Positions 9,648-16,346 of a stretch of DNA of 64,000 nt are shown here, piece after piece. Below the pieces are notes generated by a model. It saw only the letters and a list, made by a program, of their open reading frames with translations. It searched no databases and had not been told where the DNA came from. The translations under genes and the position numbers were made by a program. How positions within the stretch are numbered: the first letter of the stretch is position 1; each line of letters starts with the position of its first letter. Origin of the DNA: Psychrobacter arcticus 273-4 (GTDB taxonomy: Bacteria > Pseudomonadota > Gammaproteobacteria > Pseudomonadales > Moraxellaceae). The DNA lies in assembly GCF_000012305.1 (NCBI RefSeq), contig NC_007204.1, positions 2,542,001 through 2,606,000 on the forward strand, read 5' to 3'.

Positions 9648-10256
9648 ATGAGCCAAAAAGACATAATTGATTGGGGCGACGACTCTTCCGTACATTTACC
9701 GAATATCCCTAAAGCTAGGCAAGTAAAAGTTTGGGATATATTAGTAAGAGTTACTCACTGGACAGTCGCGGCTGGTATTATTGCCAATCTACTCTTTACC
9801 GAAAACGGCAGTGAGTTGCACGAGTATGTAGGCTATACCGTCTTGGGGCTGGTAGTCATACGTTTACTTTGGGGTCTGGTTGGAACGCGCTATGCACGTT
9901 TTACGAGTTTTTTTCCCACACCGACACGACTTAAACGCCACCTATCAGATTTAAGTGTTCGACGCGTTGATGAGCAGCATCTTGGTCATAACCCCCCGGC
10001 AGCCATGATGATGTTATCGTTATGGGCAGTGATTATAGGGTTAGGAATAACCGGTTATCTGATGGAAGCAGAACTCCTTGGTAATGCAGACCTACTTGAA
10101 GAGATTCATGGGTTATTAGCAAACAGCTTATATCTGCTTGTTCCTCTACATATCATCGCAGCGATTGCCATGAGTTATTGGCAACGGCAGAACCTCATTA
10201 AGTCAATGATAACGGGCAAAAAAACGGTGACAGCCAAGCCGTCTACTATGACATAA
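9648..10256 (+). CDS. cytochrome b561-family membrane protein
   Basis: A 202-residue membrane protein of the bacterial cytochrome b561 / Ni,Fe-hydrogenase b-subunit type, expected to carry two b hemes and pass electrons across the inner membrane. After a soluble N-terminus it has VWDILVRVTHW near residue 28, a helix with ELHEYVGYTVLG near 63, a helix with MMMLSLWAVIIGLGITGYLM, then EIHGLLANSLYLLVPLHIIAAI. The His in THW, LHEY, EIHG and PLHI are the likely heme ligands. ATG 9648 is preceded by AAGGGAGTG. It is 19 bp upstream of the response regulator, so it is the first gene of an operon with the two-component system. Its redox partner is unknown. Confidence 0.85.
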   Translation: MSQKDIIDWGDDSSVHLPNIPKARQVKVWDILVRVTHWTVAAGIIANLLFTENGSELHEYVGYTVLGLVVIRLLWGLVGTRYARFTSFFPTPTRLKRHLSDLSVRRVDEQHLGHNPPAAMMMLSLWAVIIGLGITGYLMEAELLGNADLLEEIHGLLANSLYLLVPLHIIAAIAMSYWQRQNLIKSMITGKKTVTAKPSTMT

Positions 10257-10275
10257 GTAAAGCGATGGAGCACAT

Positions 10276-10950
10276 ATGGCACGCATATTATTGATAGAAG
10301 ACGATAGCACCATCGCTGACGGTATTGTCCTTGGCTTAAAAAGTCATGGCATGATGGTGGATTGGTTTAGTGATGCCAAGCAAGGTGAAATGGCGCTGCA
10401 AGACGGCATGTTTGATGCGGTACTGCTTGATTTAACCTTGCCAAAAGGTGATGGTATGACCGTACTAAAAAACTGGCGGGCAAAACACATAGATACGCCT
10501 GTATTAATTATCACGGCTCGCGATGCGATTGCCAATCGTGTGGCAGGACTCAATGCAGGCGCTGATGATTATTTGGTGAAGCCATTTGCATTAGATGAGG
10601 TTATTGCCCGTCTGCAAGCATTGATGAGACGCAGCCAAGGTCGGAGTCAACCTGAAGTCCGTTATGGCGAAGTAGCCTATCAGCCTCATAATCAGCAAGT
10701 CTCTTATCAAGGTAAAACTGTAGAATTAACCATCAAGGAAGTGGCAATCTTAGAGCAAATGCTGACCCACCCTAAGCAAATTCACAGCCGCGCAAGCTTA
10801 GAAGATAAGCTATATGGATGGAAACAAGATATCGAAAGCAATGCCATTGAAGTGCATATTCATCATTTACGTAAAAAACTGGGCAATGATTTTATCTTGA
10901 CCAAACGTGGTATTGGCTACTATCTCAATCCAGCCCATAATCAGCGTTAG
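10276..10950 (+). CDS. OmpR/PhoB-family response regulator (QseB/PmrA-like)
   Basis: A 224-residue cytoplasmic transcription regulator. The receiver domain (1-115) has the acidic pair at E8-D10, the phospho-acceptor Asp52 in VLLDLTLP, and Lys in VKPFALDE. The winged-helix domain follows, with VELTIKEVAILEQMLTHP, EDKLYGW, NAIEVHIHHLRKKLG and KRGIGYYL, typical of QseB, PmrA and TctD-like regulators. The cognate kinase is encoded 58 bp downstream. Paired CTTAAG-type boxes upstream of this operon and of the gene at 12572 are plausible targets. Confidence 0.92.
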   Translation: MARILLIEDDSTIADGIVLGLKSHGMMVDWFSDAKQGEMALQDGMFDAVLLDLTLPKGDGMTVLKNWRAKHIDTPVLIITARDAIANRVAGLNAGADDYLVKPFALDEVIARLQALMRRSQGRSQPEVRYGEVAYQPHNQQVSYQGKTVELTIKEVAILEQMLTHPKQIHSRASLEDKLYGWKQDIESNAIEVHIHHLRKKLGNDFILTKRGIGYYLNPAHNQR

Positions 10951-11008
10951 TCATTCATATGCCTATTTTTAGCGTCTCCACTTTGTCTGCTAATATGTGA
11001 GTGAGCCT

Positions 11009-12472
11009 ATGAAAAGTATTCAGCAACGGCTATTAACATCGCTACTGATTGGTCTACCTCTGCTATGGGTACTCACCTCGAGCTTTATTGCCTGGAAGCT
11101 CTGGCACGAAATTAATGAGATGAATGACACCCAAATCACTCAAGTTGCCCGTTACTTAATAGGGGTCGCCCCTAAAGAAGATGACGATAAAGACAATCAT
11201 GGGCAAGATGAGAGTAAAAAAGAGCATACGCCCAAAATCTATAATTTAAAAAGCAAGCGGCTATCAGGTGATCTGGGTGAGGCTGAAGATGACTATATGG
11301 GCTTTGCCATCTGGGATAAAAAAGGACGCCTATTAATGGCTGATGAAAATGGTCAATCATTTGCTTTTTTGCCAGACCAGTACGGGTTTTTAGAAGAGCG
11401 TGATTCTGCCTATCAGCGTCTCAACCCTTTTAGTAAGCGCTGGCGTTTATTTTACGTGCATGATGACCATGACCACGAAGGTCGGGTAATTGCCGTCGGT
11501 CAAAACCTTAAATCTCGCCAAGAGATGATTGTTGATGCCATGTCCGTACAACTGCTGCCTATGTTGATTGGGCTATTTGCATTTATGGGTTTGGTTGTTT
11601 GGTTGATTCGACGAGGGTTTATGCCGTTAACTCAGATTAGTAGTGAGCTTGAACAGCGTCAACCGCAAGATGATAGCCCCATCACAGCAGACGTGCCCAA
11701 AGAGATTCAACCGTTAGTGAGCGCTTTAAATATCTTATTTGTAAAAGTCGCGGATACCCTAGCACGTGAGCAACGCTTTACGGCTGATGCTTCGCATGAG
11801 TTAAGAAGCCCGCTGGCAGCATTAAAATTACAAGCTGATTTGTTGCAGCAGCAGATATTGCCATTGTCTGGTGTAGAAGACGATAACCAACTGTTTTATC
11901 ATACCCAAAAAATCAGCAATGGCATTGAGCGTGCCACTCACCTAGTAGAACAACTGCTGATTTTAGCCAAAATAGAACCACAACAACAATTACCCCCTGA
12001 GCAATTAGAAAGTCCGGACTGGCTAATGCTTACAGATATTGTGCTGAGTGATGTCAACCGTCTCGCTCGTGAAAAGCGCATTCAATTAAAACGCACTGTG
12101 AACTGTAACAATCCTGCTGATATTCTACCCATCCTTATCAATCCAACTTTATTCAAACTGCTCATCCGCAACCTGTTAGACAATGCTATTCGCTATTGTC
12201 CCGAGGGCGCTTTGATTGAACTTCAGCTCGACACCAATGCCATTAGAGTGGTCGATAATGGCATTGGTGTCGAGCCAGAACAACTGACTCGGTTAAGTGA
12301 GCGCTTTTATCGTCCAGCAGGTCAAAGCCAATTAGGTAGCGGTCTTGGGCTATCAATCGCCAATCAAATAGCTGAGCTGCACAGTCTGACTTTAGAGTTT
12401 GCTAACCGCTCTCAACCAGAAACAGGCTTTATCGTAACGATAAGAAATAAAAAAGCGATATCAAGAACCTGA
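11009..12472 (+). CDS. membrane sensor histidine kinase
   Basis: The partner kinase of the regulator upstream, about 487 residues. A first membrane helix lies near residues 8-33 and a second near 185-205, with a periplasmic sensor region between. That region is unusually rich in Asp, His, Glu and Lys, including KEDDDKDNH near residue 56 and HDDHDHE at 151-157, which suggests metal-cation sensing (inference). The catalytic part has the H box ASHELRSPLAAL (His263), N box NLLDNAIRY, G1 VDNGIG and G2 GSGLGLSIA. ATG 11009 is preferred over an in-frame GTG at 10997, which lacks a ribosome-binding site. Confidence 0.92.
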   Translation: MKSIQQRLLTSLLIGLPLLWVLTSSFIAWKLWHEINEMNDTQITQVARYLIGVAPKEDDDKDNHGQDESKKEHTPKIYNLKSKRLSGDLGEAEDDYMGFAIWDKKGRLLMADENGQSFAFLPDQYGFLEERDSAYQRLNPFSKRWRLFYVHDDHDHEGRVIAVGQNLKSRQEMIVDAMSVQLLPMLIGLFAFMGLVVWLIRRGFMPLTQISSELEQRQPQDDSPITADVPKEIQPLVSALNILFVKVADTLAREQRFTADASHELRSPLAALKLQADLLQQQILPLSGVEDDNQLFYHTQKISNGIERATHLVEQLLILAKIEPQQQLPPEQLESPDWLMLTDIVLSDVNRLAREKRIQLKRTVNCNNPADILPILINPTLFKLLIRNLLDNAIRYCPEGALIELQLDTNAIRVVDNGIGVEPEQLTRLSERFYRPAGQSQLGSGLGLSIANQIAELHSLTLEFANRSQPETGFIVTIRNKKAISRT

Positions 12473-12501
12473 TAAAAACGATAAAAATTAAACGACACTG
12501 A

Positions 12502-12534
12502 CTTAAGCTTGAGTTAATATTCATTGCGTATGCT
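12502..12534 (+). promoter_or_regulatory. second candidate response-regulator box and promoter, before the PepSY-like gene
   Basis: CTTAAG (12502-12507) and GTTAAT (12513-12518) are direct hexamers 5 bp apart. Ten bases later comes a -10-like TATGCT (12529-12534), 37 bp before the start at 12572. The geometry is identical to the site at 9514. No good -35 hexamer is present, as expected for an activator-dependent promoter. Confidence 0.5.
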
Positions 12535-12571
12535 ACTTGTATTCCCTAATAATATATACGGAGTACATCCT

Positions 12572-13138
12572 ATGAGCCTACCTCTCTTAAAACCCTTATT
12601 ACTGACTGTTGGTGCAACCTCATTAGTATTTTTTGGTGGCATCATAGCCTTATCTGTCCAGTCGCCTAACGCTGATACCACACTATCAGTCGCGAATGCC
12701 ATGAATGAAAATACTGACATTAGCTCTCCATCCTCTTATTTATCGTCCTTTAAAGCAGTTGCAAACCCTCTCACGCCACCCCCATCTGCCAATCCAGCAC
12801 CTTTTGCGGCACTCACAGCCACGCAAGCAACCGCGCTCGCGCGGCAAGACGCGCCCAATTCAGTATTGCAGGCTTCACCTGAGCTCATCAATTATAACGG
12901 TACCGTCGCTTATGAAGTGCTATTAAACAGTGGCACTACCTATATTGATGCCAACGTCGGCACTATACTGAATCCGGTTGCTACCAATGGCTATCGTGCT
13001 GAGAGATTTGATGACGATGATGATGACCATAAAGAGGATAAGCACCGCAAAGCACACGATGAAAAATACTATAAAGAGAATGAGCGTCTAATCGCTACGA
13101 GCTATCAGCAATATGATGAGGAGGAATACGATGACTAA
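12572..13138 (+). CDS. PepSY-like secreted or membrane-anchored protein with Asp/His-rich tail
   Basis: A 188-residue protein with an N-terminal hydrophobic helix (residues about 5-28; signal peptide or anchor) and a proline/alanine linker. Its PepSY-like module is TALARQDAP...PELINYNGTVAYEVLLNSGTTYIDANVGTIL, where the pattern 'tyrosine-glutamate-valine ... Gly ... Tyr-Ile-Asp ... Gly-Ile-Leu' is characteristic. The C-terminus is extremely polar, with six Asp in a row near residue 147 followed by His/Lys/Glu-rich sequence. ATG 12572 has CGGAG upstream. It overlaps the next gene by 8 bp. PepSY domains occur in periplasmic redox, metal and peptidase-inhibitor proteins; the exact role here is unknown. 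Confidence 0.75.
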   Translation: MSLPLLKPLLLTVGATSLVFFGGIIALSVQSPNADTTLSVANAMNENTDISSPSSYLSSFKAVANPLTPPPSANPAPFAALTATQATALARQDAPNSVLQASPELINYNGTVAYEVLLNSGTTYIDANVGTILNPVATNGYRAERFDDDDDDHKEDKHRKAHDEKYYKENERLIATSYQQYDEEEYDD

Positions 13139-13445
13139 TACCAAGTCACATTCGACACAAGCCATCAATAAAACTGCTAAAAAAGCAGATCCTTTTGCCT
13201 CTCTTAAAAGTAGCATTATGATTGTCTCGATTGCAGGTACTATGGCGGGATGGCTGGTACTACTCAATCAAGAAAAAGAAACTGCCCCTGTGAGCCCTGT
13301 CATCATAAGTACAGCTGTTTCTGAGAATGGTGAGAGGGCAGTCATGCCAACGTCCATTGTGGATATCAATCAGTTGCGACAGGTCAATGAAGTCGCAGCG
13401 GTTGAGGCAATAAGAGTTGTTGCTCGTACGCGCTCTTCTCAATAA
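13131..13445 (+). CDS. small single-helix membrane protein, unknown function
   Basis: A 104-residue protein not assigned to a family. Residues 1-25 are polar and basic, followed by one membrane helix (SIMIVSIAGTMAGWLVLL, about 28-46), then about 60 residues with no clear domain that probably lie in the periplasm. The start at ATG 13131 is supported by GAGGAGGAA directly upstream, which lies inside the preceding gene, so translation is coupled. It sits between the PepSY-like gene and apbE and may be an accessory or assembly factor of that module; this is positional inference only. Confidence 0.7.
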   Translation: MTNTKSHSTQAINKTAKKADPFASLKSSIMIVSIAGTMAGWLVLLNQEKETAPVSPVIISTAVSENGERAVMPTSIVDINQLRQVNEVAAVEAIRVVARTRSSQ

Positions 13446-13500
13446 ATAAGAAAAACCACAGATTATTTAGTTTGAATGTTTAGTAAAGAGAGAGCTTTGA

Positions 13501-14613
13501 ATGAAAACAAATACATCCAATCAAACAACACCGCAACTGGCAACGATTAAACTGTTTGCAATGGGTTGTCACATTCAAATCAGCTTATATACCACAAGAC
13601 TGAGCGCGCAATATTCACAGATGACAATAGACCAACAAGTCGCTTTTTTGACAAGCGATGTTCAGCAGCGCTTAGCTTACTGGGAACATATCTTCAGTCG
13701 TTTTGATGACACCAGTGAGCTGATGAGACTTAATAACCGTGGCGACCAATGGTCTGAGGTGAGTTCAGAGCTATTCGAAGTGTTACAGCACGCCATTCAC
13801 TTTGTCTTAAAGACTCAAGGCTTAGTGACACCAACCTTATTGCAACCTCTATGGGCCGCAGGCTATAAGCATTCATTTGAGACCTTGCCTAAAATATCTA
13901 TGCCATCATTACCTTTTACGGGCTTAAGTGCCCCTTCAAACGTGCAAGATACGACAAGTGCTAACCATGCCAATCAGCAGATAGGACGTATCCAGCTTCG
14001 CCAGTTAACTGATGGACAGCATCAAGTGTATCTTCCAACTGGAATGGCACTGGATTTGAATGGTTATGTCAAAGGGTGGTGCGCCATGCAGTTGGCTGAG
14101 CATATTAGCCGAGTTCATGACTGGCATATTCCCTGCTTAGTTGATATGGGAGGGGACATCGCGATTGGTATTCCAAGAGACCCAATAGATAAACCGGTTA
14201 CTTGGGGAGTCGCTGTTGCTAAGCCTTACTTTGCTAATAGTAAGCACGTTCAAAATGATGAAGATGTCGCGATCCTCAAGCTCAGCTCTGGGGCTGTCGC
14301 CACATCTGGGCAAGACTATCGTCGCTGGTGGCATGACGGCCGCTGGCAACATCATTTAATCCACCCTCATGATTCTCGTCCAGTAACCAGTGATGTCCTA
14401 ACTGCAACGGTACTGGCTACAGATACGATGACAGCAGAGGTGTACGCTAAATACTGCCTGCTTCTTGGTGTTAAAGTGGCCATGGCGTGGCTCAACAAAT
14501 ACCATATTGCGGCGCTGTTAATAGATACTGATAACAAAGTGATGGCGACCTCTGCCATTCGACCCCATTTATTGCAGCCAAATGTAGTCAAATCAAACGT
14601 CATGAGCATTTAA
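13501..14613 (+). CDS. apbE: FAD:protein FMN transferase (ApbE family)
   Basis: ApbE enzymes move FMN from FAD onto a Thr (or Ser) of target proteins, such as NqrB/NqrC and other FMN-binding redox proteins. The 370-residue protein has FAMGCHIQISLY at the N-terminus, DLNGYVKGWCAMQLAE near residue 185, CLVDMGGDIAIG near 213, VATSGQDYRRW near 265 and LATDTMTAEVYAKYCLLLG near the end. These match the FAD- and Mg-binding signatures of the family. No signal peptide or lipobox is visible, unlike the exported lipoprotein ApbE of many Gram-negatives. It follows the small membrane protein by 55 bp in a redox cluster. The Nqr operon at 59248 also needs such an enzyme. Confidence 0.9.
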   Translation: MKTNTSNQTTPQLATIKLFAMGCHIQISLYTTRLSAQYSQMTIDQQVAFLTSDVQQRLAYWEHIFSRFDDTSELMRLNNRGDQWSEVSSELFEVLQHAIHFVLKTQGLVTPTLLQPLWAAGYKHSFETLPKISMPSLPFTGLSAPSNVQDTTSANHANQQIGRIQLRQLTDGQHQVYLPTGMALDLNGYVKGWCAMQLAEHISRVHDWHIPCLVDMGGDIAIGIPRDPIDKPVTWGVAVAKPYFANSKHVQNDEDVAILKLSSGAVATSGQDYRRWWHDGRWQHHLIHPHDSRPVTSDVLTATVLATDTMTAEVYAKYCLLLGVKVAMAWLNKYHIAALLIDTDNKVMATSAIRPHLLQPNVVKSNVMSI

Positions 14614-14623
14614 ATAATCACGC

Positions 14624-14761
14624 TATAGTCGGTGAAAAGTAATATCGATACAACACGTACTGCTGGTGCAAATTTTTCTTGCTTGCTGTGCCTACGCAGA
14701 CAGAGGCTGCAAAAAATTTACACCAGCAATACTGTAGCGACTTTAAAGTATTTCAACTATA
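14624..14761 (+). repeat. palindromic intergenic repeat (MITE-like), copy 3
   Basis: A full 138-bp copy, starting 10 bp after the apbE stop and ending 23 bp before the next start. It inserts a strong hairpin into what would otherwise be a close apbE to ferric-reductase-like gene junction. A reading frame runs through it in frame with the next gene, but the ribosome-binding site favours the start after the repeat. Confidence 0.9.
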
Positions 14762-14784
14762 GATACATTGATAGGAGCCTAGCT

Positions 14785-15468
14785 ATGCACACCGATAATC
14801 CTGCCAACAGACATACCGCTTCCAACACGGCGCTTATCACTCAGGTGCTATGGATTGGCTTAATTTTGAGTATGGCTATTGGCATCGGCAGCTGTGCGCT
14901 ATTGATATGGGGAGAGACTGCCTCTCAGCTACTGACCACCACGGATAAGCATTTTTGGTATTTATCACGGGCAAGTGGTGTTGTCGCCTATAGTTTATTT
15001 TGGTTAGCAGTTGTTTTTGGCTTGTTATTGAGTACGCGTTTAGGCAAGCATGTTAATGCAGCTAGGGTATTTGCTTTGCATCAGTATTTAAGCCTAATTG
15101 CCGTAGGCTTTGCAGCTTTTCATGCCGGTATTTTATTAGCAGATAATTACCTAAATCTTAATATATGGCAGATTTTATTACCTTTTGGTTTTCAGACTGA
15201 GCGCGTGGGCGTGGCATTGGGGCAGCTGGGGTTTTGGCTCTTATTTATCTGTGCTTTTAGTTTTTATATTAAGCAGTATATTGGGCAATCAGCATGGCGC
15301 TGGCTACACTTTTTGACCTTTTTTTCTTATATGTTCATCAGTATTCATGTCTTTATGGTGGGGTCAGACAGTCGAGCGCTGCCTTTATTATTATTTTATG
15401 CGGGTAGTCAAACGTTGGTCTTTTTACTGATAACTTATCGATTAGTGGCGCTAAAACAAGCTAAGTGA
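14785..15468 (+). CDS. ferric-reductase-like transmembrane protein
   Basis: A 227-residue integral membrane protein with about six hydrophobic segments, of the ferric reductase-like transmembrane (MsrQ/NOX-like) type. It is expected to bind b heme and move electrons across the membrane. Candidate heme ligands are the His in FALHQYLSLIAVGFAAFH and in WRWLHFLTFFSYMFISIH, two helices each with two His spaced by about 13 residues, as in this family. There is no flavin or NAD domain. ATG 14785 follows TAGGAG. It lies in the same direction as apbE and completes the redox cluster. Confidence 0.82.
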   Translation: MHTDNPANRHTASNTALITQVLWIGLILSMAIGIGSCALLIWGETASQLLTTTDKHFWYLSRASGVVAYSLFWLAVVFGLLLSTRLGKHVNAARVFALHQYLSLIAVGFAAFHAGILLADNYLNLNIWQILLPFGFQTERVGVALGQLGFWLLFICAFSFYIKQYIGQSAWRWLHFLTFFSYMFISIHVFMVGSDSRALPLLLFYAGSQTLVFLLITYRLVALKQAK

Positions 15469-15554
15469 CCGTCGGTTAAGTTGTATGAAATGGTATGTCA
15501 TTATAGGCTACACTGCTATATTCACATTCATCACTATGTCATTTGAGGCTCTCT

Positions 15555-16256
15555 ATGCATCATTCTATTCACGACGAAGCTCATCTAAGTAATCGCAATC
15601 ATTGGCTCAGGGCAGCAGTACTTGGCGCCAATGATGGATTGATTTCAACCGCGAGTTTATTAGTCGGTGTCGCTGCAGCAAGTATAAGTAGTCAGACATT
15701 GCTATTAACAGGGATGGCTGCGTTAACCGCAGGCGCTCTATCGATGGCAGCTGGTGAGTATATTTCAGTATCGTCTCAAGCAGATACCGAAAAAGCTGAT
15801 CTGGATAAAGAGTTGCATGAACTGACTCATAACGCTGAGCACGAGCTCAACGAGCTGACTAAAATTTATGAAACACGTGGACTTGATCATGTCTTAGCGC
15901 ATCAAGTTGCTGTCGCTTTGACTCAGCATGATGCACTTGAGGCACACGCCCGAGATGAGATTGGTTTGACAGATCTGAGTCAAGCTAAGCCGATTCATGC
16001 CTCAGTTGCTTCTGGATTATCATTCATTGCTGGCGCCATATTACCGATTATTGGTATTTTGTTATTGCCAGTGCAATCATTGGTCTGGTCGTTGTCATCT
16101 TTGACCATAGTAGGCTTAGCACTACTTGGGATAATATCTGCTCGCTTGGGCGGTGCACCTGTTATTCCTGCTACTGCTAGAGTAGTGATTTGGGGTGTGT
16201 TAGCGATGGTCGCAACATCATTGATTGGAAGATTATTTGGGGTAGCAGCATTATAG
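15555..16256 (+). CDS. VIT1/CCC1-family (Fe/Mn) transporter
   Basis: A 233-residue membrane protein of the vacuolar iron transporter family, which in bacteria is thought to export or handle Fe2+ or Mn2+. It has RAAVLGANDGLISTASLLVGVA at residues 22-43 and LSMAAGEYISVSSQADTEKADL near 75, the characteristic metal-site helix with Glu and Ser. A cytoplasmic Glu/His-rich stretch follows, then C-terminal helices. ATG 15555 is preceded by TGAGG. A metal transporter next to a ferric-reductase-like gene suggests a shared link to iron, which is inference. Confidence 0.88.
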   Translation: MHHSIHDEAHLSNRNHWLRAAVLGANDGLISTASLLVGVAAASISSQTLLLTGMAALTAGALSMAAGEYISVSSQADTEKADLDKELHELTHNAEHELNELTKIYETRGLDHVLAHQVAVALTQHDALEAHARDEIGLTDLSQAKPIHASVASGLSFIAGAILPIIGILLLPVQSLVWSLSSLTIVGLALLGIISARLGGAPVIPATARVVIWGVLAMVATSLIGRLFGVAAL

Positions 16257-16281
16257 TGGCGTAATAAAAACCATAAAAATA

Positions 16282-16309
16282 CCCCATAAGGTGTGTCCAA
16301 CTTATGGGG
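16282..16309 (+). terminator. hairpin after the VIT-family gene
   Basis: CCCCATAAG and CTTATGGGG form a perfect 9-bp stem with a 10-base loop, between the plus-strand VIT-family gene and the converging minus-strand RND operon. On the minus strand the downstream sequence is TATTTTTATGG, so it probably serves the RND operon as well. Confidence 0.55.
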
Positions 16310-16346
16310 GTCAGTTCATTTTATAGCATGGCCTTTTTTGTGCTTA

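Noticed and set aside
14632-14784. N-terminal extension of the ferric-reductase-like protein through the palindromic repeat
   Set aside because: The frame is open by chance through repeat copy 3; TAGGAG before ATG 14785 and the family start favour the shorter protein.
9220-15555. The redox cluster as a prophage or genomic island
   Set aside because: Apart from the IS3-type remnant at its left side there is no integrase, tRNA target or flanking attachment repeat, and codon use by eye looks like the rest of the window.
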